A DNA stretch of 64,000 bases, from positions 4,291 to 68,290 of the forward strand of contig JAKUCV010002795.1 in NCBI GenBank assembly GCA_028386065.3, written 5' to 3'. This stretch comes from Turnera subulata. Its lineage: Eukaryota; Streptophyta; Magnoliopsida; Malpighiales; Passifloraceae. Position 1 is the first letter of the stretch, and every line of letters begins with the position of its first letter. This document shows, piece by piece, positions 37,107-48,251 of the stretch. The notes below the pieces were generated by a model. That model was not told where the DNA came from. It made no database searches and worked only from the letters and a program-made list of their open reading frames with translations. The position numbers and the translations under genes were made by a program.

Positions 37107-37532
37107 CGGTTTGGTATCAATTTGGAATTGGAATTGAATTCAAATCATTAAAAATTTAGAATTAGAATTCATTATGAAATCAATTTCCATGTTTGGTATA
37201 CTTTTTAATAATGAGGAATTGAATTCAATTCCAATGTTTGGTATAAATCAAATTATCAATTGAATTGTTAAAATTACCTAAGTTGTCCTTTTACTAAAAA
37301 AACTAAAATAAGAGTTTAGGGTCATTTTTGTCATTTAGACATACCAATACTTATCCAATGGAATTGAATTCCAAATCCGATAGGTTTTGCTTGGATTTGA
37401 AATATTACCAAAATATTGCTCCAAAAATAAAAAATGGAATTCAATTCCTATCTTAAGTGAAGTAGAATTATACCAAACTAAGGAATTGATTTCAATTCTT
37501 GGAATTGAAATCAATTCCATGATACCAAACGG
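37107..37532. mobile_element. MITE-like element with GAATTG-rich inverted repeats
   Basis: The left end cggtttggtatca (37108-37119 region) is mirrored at the right end by tgataccaaacgg (about 37520-37532). Between them the sequence is dense in ggaattg and caattcc in both orientations, so the element could fold back on itself. No coding capacity. A target duplication is not certain. Confidence 0.6.
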
Positions 37533-37839
37533 AGGGTAACACCTGAAGTTCCAACTTCAAAAATTGCTAATAAAAAATCCTAAAGTGAGTTGCAGGGTAT
37601 GATTTAAATCATCGATATTTCAATAACTCTATTATGTCTGAGAACTCATAAAGAAGAAACTATCAGGTTATATACCGAAGAAAAAATAGGTAGAGTGGGT
37701 TGCATTGCAAGAAAGTTCAAAAATACGAGTACTGCTGCAAACTACAATGGAAATGTACAATAACAATGGAAATGCAAATCAACGAACCCCGAAATATAAT
37801 TTCATTAATGGAGAGAAAGACAAAAAAAAAGGGGCCACT

Positions 37840-38755
37840 TCAATTGGTAAAACCAGGGATAACTGCACTAAGCTCAGTGGCCCTAGCAGCACGAGTAGCT
37901 GTAGCCCAAGGCCACGGGGTCGCTGGTTTTCCCAGTAGCTCGGGTGGCAAATCAGGTATACCCTTCAGGTAAAATGTGTAGAATAACTTGACAGGATACA
38001 AAACCTGATGCAATTTAACCTGTCCATAAACACCTTCAAATATTCCAGACCCACTTTTCACCGCCAAATAAGTATCCTCATACGTCAGGTACGCTCCTTG
38101 AACTGAAATGTGACCGTAGTCACCGAAGTAGAAGCTGTGGATTGCCTCGTATCTGTCGCCTCTCTTCTCTGGAACATGTCGGATAAAGACACCGAGCCCG
38201 GCCGTTATACCTATGCGTTTCTTCAAGTCTCCAGTGTAGAGCTTGTTGGTGAAGGATACAAGGTCGCCTATAGCCAGTTTCTTGGTCAAGGGAACAAGCT
38301 TCCCTAGCAGGTTTTGCGGGGTCTTGCTCAGGGGCAGCACTGCAGGGCCGTCTCGGTCTAGCTCGTTTATCTCATACACATGTAGTTCTTGAACATTGGC
38401 TAACAATATATAGGACCAATTCAAAATGCATCTGCTTGTATAAGTTTTTAAGTAAAGTGGATTTATAGCTAGTTAATTTTAAGCATACTTAGAATAAGTA
38501 CTTACCGGATTTTTTAGATTCCGATGGGGACTCGGATTTGCAATTGGAGAAGAAAGCCCGGGGCGGAATGATGTTCTTGGAGCATTTTCTTGATGTTCTT
38601 GACAAATGCTGATGAGTTGTTGAGACGCAGGTGAATCTTTGGGTGGCAAAAGCTTGAGAGTTTGTGAAACCGAAATGGCTTGGGGATTGAAAAGGGGAAT
38701 TGGGAATTGGGTTAAATGGTTTGAGTGAAGATGTAGTTACGCATGTAGAGGCCAT
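37840..38755 (-). CDS. AOC: Allene oxide cyclase, copy AOC-1, diverged
   Basis: Exons 38506-38755 and 37840-38399 are joined by a 106-nt GT-AG intron: 810 nt, 269 aa. AOC converts 12,13-epoxy-octadecatrienoic acid to cis(+)-OPDA in the plastid step of jasmonate synthesis. The first 80 or so residues are Ser/Thr-rich and transit-peptide-like. The barrel matches the family: [60 protein letters not shown] and [17 protein letters not shown]. Two oddities: a tandem 12-residue duplication (38233-38268 and 38269-38304) shared with AOC-2, and Gly in place of the conserved Cys (GLGVFI against GLCVLI), together with GP instead of SP after DRD. The frame and splice sites are intact, so it may be expressed, but activity is doubtful. 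Confidence 0.9.
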
Positions 38756-39355
38756 TACTTGAAGTTTGATTGAATATCGATATGCAACATTCTAAGCTAG
38801 ACTGACATAGTATAAATAAAGCAAAGCAGGAGCAAGGTAGGAGGAGGGAAAAGGAAATAAAATATTGAAATGGGAGTGGTATATAGGAAAGCGGTTGGGG
38901 AGATACTAAAAATAGAGTCCATACTAGTAAATATTGCCACCTAGGCTTTGATCAGGATAATAAAATTTTATATTTGGGAATTCCAGAATTTTTATGGTGA
39001 GGACTTCCTAAATTAGTTATGAACCACTTAATCCTAATTAAGTTAATAAATTATCTTTTTTTTCTTGTTAAAGGTTTATTTATTATTTCAATATACCTTA
39101 AAAGTTCTATCTTTCCCTCTTATGATTTATCCTAATCTATCGTGTATCATTTAAGAAGTAAAATAAAACTGGACATTCATTTTCTATATAGTTGAATACT
39201 TGAATTCTTAATATATTAAAATTTAAGATTAAATCTACAACTAATCAAACTTGAGAGGACCCACTACAAAAATTTCTTGTGAGAATCCTCTCAATCCCCA
39301 TAATAAAATATTAAATTATTTAGAGCTAGCAAAATGGATGGGGAAGCTATGATTA

Positions 39356-39364
39356 TAAAAAAAA
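39356..39364 (+). repeat. Left 9-bp target-site duplication of the MULE (taaaaaaaa)
   Basis: Matches 43548-43556. Nine bp is the usual Mutator-superfamily target duplication; low complexity weakens this match taken alone, but the long inverted repeats fix the ends. Confidence 0.75.
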
Positions 39365-40276
39365 GGGATAATGGCTGCAAAAGTCCTAAAACTTTAGGCC
39401 AGATCCTATTTGAGTCCTAAGATTCATTATTTGGCCAAACAAGTCCTAAACTTTTAATTATGAAATCCATGTAAGTCCTAAGTTAAGTTGCCGTTAGTTT
39501 GAGGCGTTAACTTTAAAAAAAAATTGACAAGTCATCATAATGACCATAATGCCCTGATTAATCTAACTACAAAGCTTCCTCTTAAAAATTCATTTGGCCG
39601 CTTCAACCCATCAATAATAAGAAAAGGAAATTTAAATTTGGAATGTCATAAATACCATTCCATTATACTAAAAAAACATACTGAATTCATTTTTAAAGTT
39701 AACCCATAAGAAACTTATAATTAAATTTATATTATATTATTTTTACATGGTGCTGTTTATGTAAGTTTAATTTGTAAAAAAATAATTATAATTTTTAAAA
39801 ATTGCAAGATTCAAATTTTATCATAATTATGCAATATAGCAACAAGACTGATACAGCTTAAAATTGAAAAAAATATCAGGTGCGAAAAAGTTATTTGTAG
39901 AATCTATCTAGTGTAAAATTTAACAAAAAAATTATGAAAAATTTGGCAAAATGCATCTAATCACTTGGGAAAAAATTATAAAATTTTAATATTTGCTAAA
40001 TTTTTTTTTTCAAGGTAAAACTCAGACAATCTTTCAAAGTTAAACTATATATAAAATGGAGTAAGAATAATACTATTTCATTGCCTAGAACCCGAACTAT
40101 TGACAAAAACATGCCCAGCCGGCACACAAAGTTATGACTTCGAGTTAATGGGCATATAACTAATCCATGCAAAGTTCAGTTGCTCATGACTAGAAACATA
40201 CCATCCTTATAATAAAAACAAACAAAATTAGCAAAAAACATGAAGAAGCAATTCATGGTCTCTTGTCATGTGATTC

Positions 40277-42462
40277 TTAATTCCCAGCAACATTATCTTC
40301 GGTCATTTGTTGTTTGCCTCTCACTATTGCATCTCTTCGTCTTGCCAACTCTTGAGGTGTGATGTACTCGAAGTAATGACATATTGTCCTTACGTTCAAA
40401 ATAACTTGACCTGTTTGTTGATCCACAAACACACCAAATGCAGTAGATGTTTCTTCTTCCACTCTTTGTTTCTTTGCAGCACTTTTTACCTGCATAAACA
40501 ACATTGACAGAATCAATTCGGTACATAAAACATCAATAAAGATTATGAACATAGCAAACTAATCTTACATATAACTTTGGTTGTCTACGCTTTGGCTTCG
40601 GTTGAGTAAAGTTGGGATTGTCTTTATGTGTGCAAGTTGTCTTATTATAACCTTCTTGGAAACAAATTTGGCAAACAATCTTTGAGCCTTTTCTGGTCAT
40701 TTTGTGGCCATTGTGCAACTCATTATGCTCTTTTCTCCTATTCTTTTGTGGTCTGCCAATAGGTATTTTATGTGGTGGTGGCTGTGTAGGAGGTTTCCCC
40801 AATGATGGCCAAAACTCAGAACTTGGAACTCCGGTTCCTATATGCTGGTATGCCTTTATATATTTCTCCTTGCCAAACCAATGAGACACATAATCTTCAA
40901 CGGTACTGCCATTCTCCGAATAAATGGCAGTAATGGCATGACAACATGGAATGCCACTCAAGTCCCATTGTCTGCAGATACATGTCCTCCTCCTTAAGTT
41001 ACCAATGAATTTATGACCCCTATGTAGCACCTCATATTCCGAACCACTCGTGAAGGCCAGGTAACAATCATTAGCTTGAACCATGTTGCTATGTATTTGC
41101 TTCCTTATTCTAAGCCCATAATTACCTTCCCATGTTTTAGCAAGCTCCTGATTTGTCTTCAACCTTTGCATGACAAGAGTCCTGATATCCTCAAGCATTG
41201 AGTATATGGATTTGCACCTTGCTTCGACAATTCTTCCATTAAAAGCCTCACAAAGATTGTTGTCTACAATGTCACATTTAGACTCGGAAGAAAAGAAAGC
41301 CCGACACCAAAACTTTGGATTGATCTTCAAAATGTCATTAAATGCATCCACATTTTCTCTATGAAGTTCATCAATGTTAGCCCCAAATTCAGCCACATTA
41401 TAAGACTTTGCACACCTCCAAAAAGCCCTCTGCATGAGTTTTCCAGAATGCTTCTTCCTCCAATTTGCATATATGTGTCTTGCACAATACCGATGCTCAG
41501 CATTTGACAGAATGTTAGCAATACTTGATAGTAAAGCCTGCAAGAAATACAAAAAAAAGAAAATCAAATGATTAGATAACATCATGTACTTGTATATGTA
41601 AAGAAAAGACAGTAGTACATCGATTTAGAATAGTTACCTTATGTTGATCAGAAATGAAAACCCAGCCTTCACCACTATTAGCAATCCCAAGTTCAGCAAC
41701 TAGTGTTTGAAGGAACCAACCCCAAGTGTTTGTCATCATCTTGAAGCTCTTCGATGTCTCCTATTTCATATTCTTCTTCCTGTTCTTCAGCTCCTTCTGC
41801 TTTGTTTGGATCATAGTCTGGATCTGATACTAACTCATCCCCATCAACCTCTGGATTTATATGCACATCAGTGTAAGAGGCCCAATCAATGTTTAGAGTG
41901 CACCTAGTAACTCCCAAATCTGCTGCGATTTCAGCTGCTGTAACTTCAGAAATGCACCCATTCCATCCACTCCTGCATTAACACCAATTTCTACATCTAT
42001 TACACCATCATGTCCATCTATAACTCCATCATCATCATCTCCTCCTACGCCACACACATCATTACTATGTCCTCCATCTCCATCCCTATTCTCATTGTAT
42101 CCTGTGAACATGTCAGAATACATAAGCACACAATGGTCATTAGGTATGGCAGTCCCAACCTTACACTCTCCCAAAGGTCCCTCACTATTTATGATGACAA
42201 AGATATCACCCTTTTCTACCATGGCACATATATTCCTTGCACAAGTTTCATCTAACTCTACATGTAATAACACATCTGTACCACATGCACCATATTCATT
42301 CCCAGTAGGATTTGATACACCAAGATCTTCTGCCCACGAACCAAATACTCGACTGTTGAAAACATGAGTATCAATGTTAGTTATTGCTCTAAATCCACCG
42401 GTATACTCCAATGTCGGATGAAGAATCAAATTGCCCCCAAAAAAGACATGGACAAAACCCAT
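40277..42462 (-). pseudogene. MuDR-type transposase gene with an internal deletion
   Basis: Pieces on the minus strand: an N-terminal region (about 41893-42462, MGFVHVFFGGNLILHPTLEY, the N-terminal domain of plant MULE transposases), an acidic region (about 41735-41917), the late DDE segment TWGWFLQTLVAELGIANSGE ending SDQHK (41638 to about 41735), a GT-AG intron, a long exon (40569-41537) and a last exon (40277-40489). The long exon has NAEHRYCARHIYANWRKKH, a SWIM zinc finger (CICRQWDLSGIPCCH) and a zinc-knuckle-like CQICFQEGYNKTTC. Around 41735 the acidic region joins the late DDE part out of frame, so the middle of the protein, including most of the catalytic domain, is gone. Confidence 0.82.
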
Positions 42463-42855
42463 CCTGCAGTAGTATTAAATTAATGTTAAAAACCTTAACA
42501 CATGCGTATAACACATGCTGAAAGGATTTTAACAATGACATGATAACATCAAAACATCCACTTTCTAGGTTGGATAAAAAAAGAAGCAAAGCCCAGCATT
42601 AGTAAAAGCTTGGTCCCGTTTGCAATGAGGGACCACAGGCAGCGCAGAAACTACATTGTTGCATAAACAAACAAAACCCCAAAGTTTATCTTCAATTACA
42701 TTGACACCATTGCAAAAATTTCACACATTTATCCAGCATAAATCATAAATTTCCAACAATAATCAAGTGGTACTACTGGTAAATAAGGACCATTTTTTGT
42801 GGCCGAGTGAGTACATCCATGTTTCTTTTCAGTCATTGACATGCATCTCAAAAAC

Positions 42856-43105
42856 AAAACGAGATGCTCTCAAAAAACAAAAAAAACGAAATAACCTAAA
42901 AAAAAAATGAAAACCCCCATACTTATCTTCTTTTCACCAAGCATATAACAACTTTGTGCTGGTGGTTTTGTCCATACAAAACGAAATGCTCTCAAGAAAC
43001 AAAAACAAAAAAAAAAACAAAACGAAATAACCTAAAAAAATGAAAAAATCCATACCTATCTTCTTTTCACCAAGGATATAACAACTTTGTGCTTGTGGTT
43101 TTGTC
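42856..43105. repeat. Tandem pair of about 121-bp repeats inside the MULE
   Basis: A segment beginning aaaacgagatgctctcaa and ending near gtggttttgtccatac is followed directly by a diverged copy (aaaacgaaatgctctcaaga, to gtggttttgtct). Both contain atcttcttttcaccaag and tataacaactttgtgct. Confidence 0.8.
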
Positions 43106-43547
43106 TATTCCAGAATCCTTCACACTCTTTGGCACCCTCTTGTTTGCTTGATCTTAAAACCCCACAGCTTAAGCTCTTTCATGGCTAACCACCCACTAAA
43201 CCACGAGCAAAAAATACCAAACAACAAATGGCTGGGTTTCTTTTATGGCTTTTCATTTTCATTTCGATTTTTTAAAATTTTAGCTTACAGTTGAGGGAGA
43301 GTAAGCTTACAGGGTACGCTTAATAAATAGATCTTGGGCAAATTTGTCATTTTTGTTTTTTCATTGATTTTCTTTTTCTTTTTTTCCAATTTACCGTAAG
43401 CCACGTCAGCATTAACTAACAGAAACTGAGCTTAGGACTTGAATGGATTTTATATTAACGATTTAGGACTTGGTTGGCTAAGTAACCAATTTTAGGACTC
43501 AAAAGGAATCTGACTTAAAGTTTTAGGACTTCCGGGGCCTTAATCCC

Positions 43548-43556
43548 TAAAAAAAA
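43548..43556 (+). repeat. Right 9-bp target-site duplication of the MULE (taaaaaaaa)
   Basis: Matches 39356-39364 and lies directly outside the right inverted repeat. Confidence 0.75.
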
Positions 43557-44253
43557 GCATGTCAAGCAAATGATGTGGATAAAGCGTCAAAAAAGCAAAT
43601 TTTTTTTCCTGTGCTTTTGATAAAACAACGCCAGATACTCAAGTAATCCACTATGCTGTTAGTGGGCTTTCTGTCATTCTTTTTTAAGAAATTGATTTGA
43701 TCCAACAATCCAGGCCCATTTTTGACAAGCAAGGTAAGCATGGTCATGAATCCACTATCCCCTGGGCCCGGCCCTCGCCCATCTCTCTCTCTTTTTTTTT
43801 TTATAAAAAAATATCCCTCTGTTCTATACGTCTTTTAACTTTTAAAAATCGCATCCTCAAAAAATCCTAAAAAGTGATTTTGTAGATGCAGACTACCATT
43901 TTATTAAAATCTTCCATAAATCATAACTCATGAAAAGGAAGGTAAAGATTATATCCCAAAAAAAGTATTGGAGGTTGGTTGAATTGCAAGAACATTATAA
44001 ATATAATTAATTTATACATTGCTCTAATTAGAGTAAGACTACAGAATGGAAATGTACATTAACAATTCCTGATTGGAAGGCATAATCGTTGGGAGAGGGG
44101 CCATACCAATACCAGTTTGGTAATGCTCCATTTTGGATTACTGATTTTCTTGTCATTGCTAAAAAAGACATCCAATCGATGTGATACAACCCCGGATATA
44201 GTTTCCATGGAGAGAATGAAAAAAAAAAATATATTAAAACTACAAGAACGTCA
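43557..44253. other. Intergenic, 3' side of AOC-2
   Basis: No gene seen. AT-rich with a poly(T) at 43792-43802. The segment close to 44253 is probably the AOC-2 3' UTR. Confidence 0.45.
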
Positions 44254-45162
44254 TCAATTGGTAAAGCCAGGGATAGTGGCACTAAGCTCAGTGGACCTGG
44301 CAGCGCGAGTAGGTGTAACCAATGGCCATGGAGTTGCCGGTTTTCCCATAAGCTCAGGTGGCAAATCGGGTATCCCCTTCAGGTAAAATGTGTAGAATAT
44401 CTTGAAAGGATACACAACCTGATGCAACTTCACCTGTCCATAAACACCTTCAAAGATTCCAGACCCACTTTTCACTGCCAAGTAAGTGTCCTCATAGGTC
44501 AGGTAGGCTCCTTGAACCGACAAGTGGCCATAGTCACCAAAGTAGAAGCTGTAGATTGCCTCGTACCTGTCACCTCCCTTCTCCGGAACATGTCGGATTA
44601 GGACACAGAGTCCAGATGTTATACCAATCCGTTTCTTCAAGTCTCCTGTGTAGAGCTTGTTGGTGAAGGGTACAAGGTCACCTATAGCCAGTTTCCTGGT
44701 GAAAGGTACAAGTTTGGCTAGTAGGTTTTGCGGGGTCTCACTCAGGGGTAGAACTGCCGGGCTACCTCGGTCTAGCTCGTTTATTTCGTACACATATAGT
44801 TCCTGAACATTGGCTAAAGAAAAGGAACCAAAGAAAATGCATGCAAGAATGAAAATCATATCAATTTTAATTAATTGGCTATAGGCATATTTAGATAAGT
44901 AGTACTTACAGGGTTTTCGAGATTCTGGTGGGGGGTGGTGGGGTTTGTTGATGAAGAAAGCCCGGGGGACGATGTTCTTGGAGCTTTTTCTTGATCTTCT
45001 TGAGGAATCCTGATGAGTTGTTGCTAGACTTGTGAATCTTTGGATGGCTAAACCTTGAGAGCTGATAAAACCCAATTGTTTTGGGGATCGAGAAGGGAAA
45101 ATGGAAATTTGGTTAGAGGGTTTTAGAGAAGGGACTGTGTGGATTCTGCATGCAGAGGCCAT
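44254..45162 (-). CDS. AOC: Allene oxide cyclase, copy AOC-2
   Basis: Exons 44910-45162 and 44254-44813: 813 nt, 270 aa. The 96-nt intron (44814-44909) has a normal GTAAGT donor and TTTAG acceptor, and lacks stop codons in the reading frame. The N terminus is a transit-like Ser/Arg-rich stretch. Landmarks: [40 protein letters not shown] and [14 protein letters not shown]. The residues reported for AOC catalysis and water binding (Glu and Asn of YEIN, Ser-Pro of GSP, Asn of FTNKLY, Cys of GLCVLI) are all present. It carries the same 12-residue tandem duplication as AOC-1 (44647-44682 and 44683-44718). A G-box lies 124 bp upstream. This is the best candidate for a working enzyme among the three copies. 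Confidence 0.93.
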   Translation of the reverse strand: MASACRIHTVPSLKPSNQISIFPSRSPKQLGFISSQGLAIQRFTSLATTHQDSSRRSRKSSKNIVPRAFFINKPHHPPPESRKPCKYYLSKYAYSQLIKIDMIFILACIFFGSFSLANVQELYVYEINELDRGSPAVLPLSETPQNLLAKLVPFTRKLAIGDLVPFTNKLYTGDLKKRIGITSGLCVLIRHVPEKGGDRYEAIYSFYFGDYGHLSVQGAYLTYEDTYLAVKSGSGIFEGVYGQVKLHQVVYPFKIFYTFYLKGIPDLPPELMGKPATPWPLVTPTRAARSTELSATIPGFTN

Positions 45163-45285
45163 TGGTGATGAGTCTGGTCACTTGAAAGTTGTTGATTTGA
45201 TATGCAACATTCAAAGTTTGATTTGCAGAATATAAAGTGAAGTAGGAACACAAACGAGAAGGGAGGCGTCGGTATTATTTAGGAA

Positions 45286-45291
45286 CACGTG
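45286..45291. promoter_or_regulatory. G-box (CACGTG) upstream of AOC-2
   Basis: A palindromic CACGTG 124 bp upstream of the AOC-2 start codon. MYC2-type bHLH factors bind G-boxes in jasmonate-responsive promoters, so it fits self-amplifying jasmonate control. I saw no CACGTG in the few hundred bases upstream of AOC-1 or AOC-3. Function is inferred. Confidence 0.5.
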
Positions 45292-46064
45292 GTGTTTNGA
45301 GGCAGTTCTCCCCAAGCGTATTCTACCCAAAACATAATAACATCCAAGGGGGAGTGTTATAAAACGTGTTTTTATTGAGTGGATGTTATATCTATCCTAC
45401 CTACCTCTTGTATTAATATCTGAGTTATAGAATGAAAAATTGAACTAGCTCATCTTCCCGAGCTCCTCTTCCTCATTCTGCTTCTGCTACTCCCCTTCTC
45501 CTTTCCTGCAAATTTTCAATTTCATCAATCTATATACTACATTAAAACACACAATTTACAACAGATATGTAGTCTTTTTATTTTTTCTTTTTATCAAGGA
45601 TATATAGTCACTATATGTAACTTGTTTTTTCATGAATTGCCAAAGTCACTCGTGTGACAAATCTGTATTGGCAAACACGTGTCAGAAACTGGGCGATAGT
45701 AAAACGGGAAGCAAATATGCAATCTAGTCGGTGTAGTCATCAAGGGATGGGCCAATATCTGAATTTAATCTGGCCTACAGGCTCATGGAATAGTTTTAGT
45801 AAAATCTTTTTTCTGGGTCAAAGCACACGTTTGTTTTTTAAGTTTTTTTGGGTCAAAAGCACACGTTTAAGTTGATTCCACAGACGACCAAAAGAATAGA
45901 AAGAAAAGGAGTTGATTCCATTCCACAGTCCACAGGCCCAGGTGTTTCTCATTTCTTCTTGGACCCGAGTCTTTAAGCTGCCAAAAAATTGGAAAATAAA
46001 ATCTAGGAATCGTTTTTTTATGGGTCGGGACGCGGAAAGGGTGACCCATTTCGAGTTTGGGACG

Positions 46065-46130
46065 ACTGGGTTGGACTGACAGGTGGGTCCTATTTTGCTG
46101 ACGTGTCACTGGGTTGGACTGACAGGTGGG
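46065..46130 (+). repeat. Direct repeat of 23 bp with 43-bp period
   Basis: actgggttggactgacaggt followed by ggg occurs at 46065-46087 and again at 46108-46130, with 20 bases between. It probably arose by a local slippage-type duplication. Confidence 0.85.
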
Positions 46131-47073
46131 AAGGTTTTTGAAGGTTGAGGGCTAGCTACTCTGGTGATCTTTAATGTATTAATGTGAGATATAAAGATGG
46201 TTCATGAGATGTGTGTGTATATGTTTGTGCGTATGTGCGTGTGCTTGTGCTTTTCTCTTTCTATCATTATTCCTTTTTTGCCTTTCATGTGAGATTTGCT
46301 AGCACCTTTTTATGCTAATTTATAAATTGCTGAAGATAGAGGAGATGCGAGGTAGACCCTAAATCCAATCAGAGTTCCTTAGAATTCAAGGAACCAGAGG
46401 GGTCATTATAAGTCTAATTGTCAAAACTCGAATCATATTTTGTTTGATTATGCTTTTGCTCTTTTAATGCAATAATATATATATATATATATAGTAAGTA
46501 TATGAGGCATGTGAGGTCATGCACAAAAATTAATTTGCCTCCCCACTCCCCGTCTCTCTAGAAGCATGATTGTGTGCAAGGGAAACCAAAGAGGGGTTTG
46601 AGTGAATTGCAACATAGTGAAGGGCGGGGAATATGCAATCTACATTTTCTATGACTAAAGCAATGTGGGATCTTCCTGGGAAAAAGAAAGGAAAAGAAAG
46701 TGAGAGATAATTAAAGCACTATTGATGAACAAGGGGGGGAGAGAGAGGAAAAGAAGAAGTGAAGTATATATTATTAATATGCATAATGTTTTCCCTCTTG
46801 CACAGACATGCAGTATAGTTGATGTGTATATAGTAGCAAATGGGATTTCGGAGGTGGTATTTACTTATTAAAATATATTTTGGCGGATAGTCCTCTTTCT
46901 CCTCTTAAACTTTTAGATGCATATAAGTTAAAGTTCTTCCACTCAGGTATATATAGCTCGCGGGAACTAATTCATTTGATTTATAATGTTGGAAGCCTTA
47001 ATTACATTCATCAACAAAAATTTGAAGTCTAAGTATATACCCTAAATATTTTCGTCGATGTGACTTTTTAGTT

Positions 47074-47177
47074 TAAACCAAAAGAAGCTTTTTTTTTTTT
47101 GATATACACGATTACTCTTATTGATAACTCACGATAATTACAAACACAGTTACCAAACCGTAAACCAAAAGAAGCTT
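47074..47177 (-). mobile_element. Short 5'-truncated retroposon with 17-bp target duplication
   Basis: The 17-mer taaaccaaaagaagctt occurs at 47074-47090 and 47161-47177. The 70-base insert starts with a run of T and reads on the minus strand as about 60 bases followed by poly(A). Probably the 3' end of a LINE or SINE. Confidence 0.8.
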
Positions 47178-48238
47178 CCTTTTGTTTTAGTGGAGATAAT
47201 AGTTTTGGTTAGAGAGATACCAAAAAAATATGAGGTAAACATATGTCTTTTTCATTAAGATTTGGAAAAGTTATCAAGCATGATTATCTTTTGAATTAAT
47301 TAGAAATTACCCTTAGAATAGAAGGATAGTAACTTCTTGTCTGTGGAACCACAAATTATTAATTAACCCATGCACCCAACCAATCTTTGATATATGAACT
47401 TAAGGTAATTCTTAATCATTTATCTTTTTTTTGTGCGTTTCAAAATTTTTCAAATGTGGGATTCATCATGAATACAAAGAATTAATCATACAATATCCCC
47501 ACGATCATATGTCATCAGATTTACTCTCAGATATTCTCTTTGCAAAACAGGATAATTATTAAAATCGATGACCTCCAGATCCACCTTTTCTTTTTTTCGT
47601 CGAATACCTTCAAATGCTACCTATGTATAGCTACTTCCACATAAAATACGTGCGTATTACACATGATTCTAGAAAAGAATACAAAAAATAATTACGGATA
47701 CACACGTGAGCATGCCACCATACAGCAGTTGTGTATGTACTTAGCTACATCCAAAAAAAAAAATATGACCAGAAAAGATCCATAAAAAATTATGGCCAGA
47801 AAAAATATACTTAAAAGAAAATTAGTTGGCACTTGATTAGCCTAGCAGATTATGATAGAAAAAGAAAACATTTTTTTTAAATATGATAGAAAAAGAAAAT
47901 GAATTACCAGCCCAATGTTTTCTTCTTTTAGCTTTTTACATTTACAAAAGAAAAGGAAAAAAAGAATTAAGACACTTTTAAGAATAATTAAAAGAATTAA
48001 CATACTTAGGACTCAAACTTGGGATCAATCTTTATTATAATTATATATAGATTCATTCTTGTCCCCAATTACACCATGATTTTACTCTTTTGGTATTCCG
48101 TAAAGATTTTTATCTTAACATATGATATTGTAGTGTAAGGCCCAGTTAAGCCATCTGCTAGCCCAACCCCAAACCAACTATAAACCATATCTCTATTTGT
48201 TTATGGGAGGTCAACCGCACCAGACAATTAAGTTTTGA

Positions 48239-48251
48239 TTATGTCATTTTA
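48239..48251 (+). repeat. Left target-site duplication of the SINE
   Basis: ttatgtcatttta, matched at 48354-48366 by ttatgccatttca (two differences). Confidence 0.7.

Larger units (their letters stand above)
39365..43547 (-). mobile_element. Mutator-like element (MULE) with long terminal inverted repeats, internally deleted
   Basis: A 4183-bp element lying between AOC-1 and AOC-2. The first about 135 bases (gggataatggctgcaaaagt, then repeats of aagtcctaa) match the reverse complement of the last about 135 bases (gggattaaggccccggaagt, then the same repeats). A 9-bp target duplication flanks it. The minus strand carries pieces of a MuDR-type transposase gene, but the zinc-finger/early DDE region is missing, so it is probably non-autonomous. 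Confidence 0.9.
45163..48238. other. Intergenic region upstream of AOC-2
   Basis: About 3 kb without a recognised gene. Contains the AOC-2 promoter, one ambiguous base (45298), a near-tandem duplication of gggtcaaagcacacgtt-type sequence at 45811-45870, a 23-bp direct repeat (46065-46087 and 46108-46130), a TA microsatellite (about 46472-46492) and the retroposition stub at 47074-47177. Confidence 0.5.

Noticed and set aside
38110..38307. Plus-strand frame opposite AOC-1
   Set aside because: Antisense shadow of conserved AOC coding sequence.
42856..43105. CRISPR-like or satellite array
   Set aside because: Only two diverged tandem copies inside a MULE in a plant genome; a simple local duplication.
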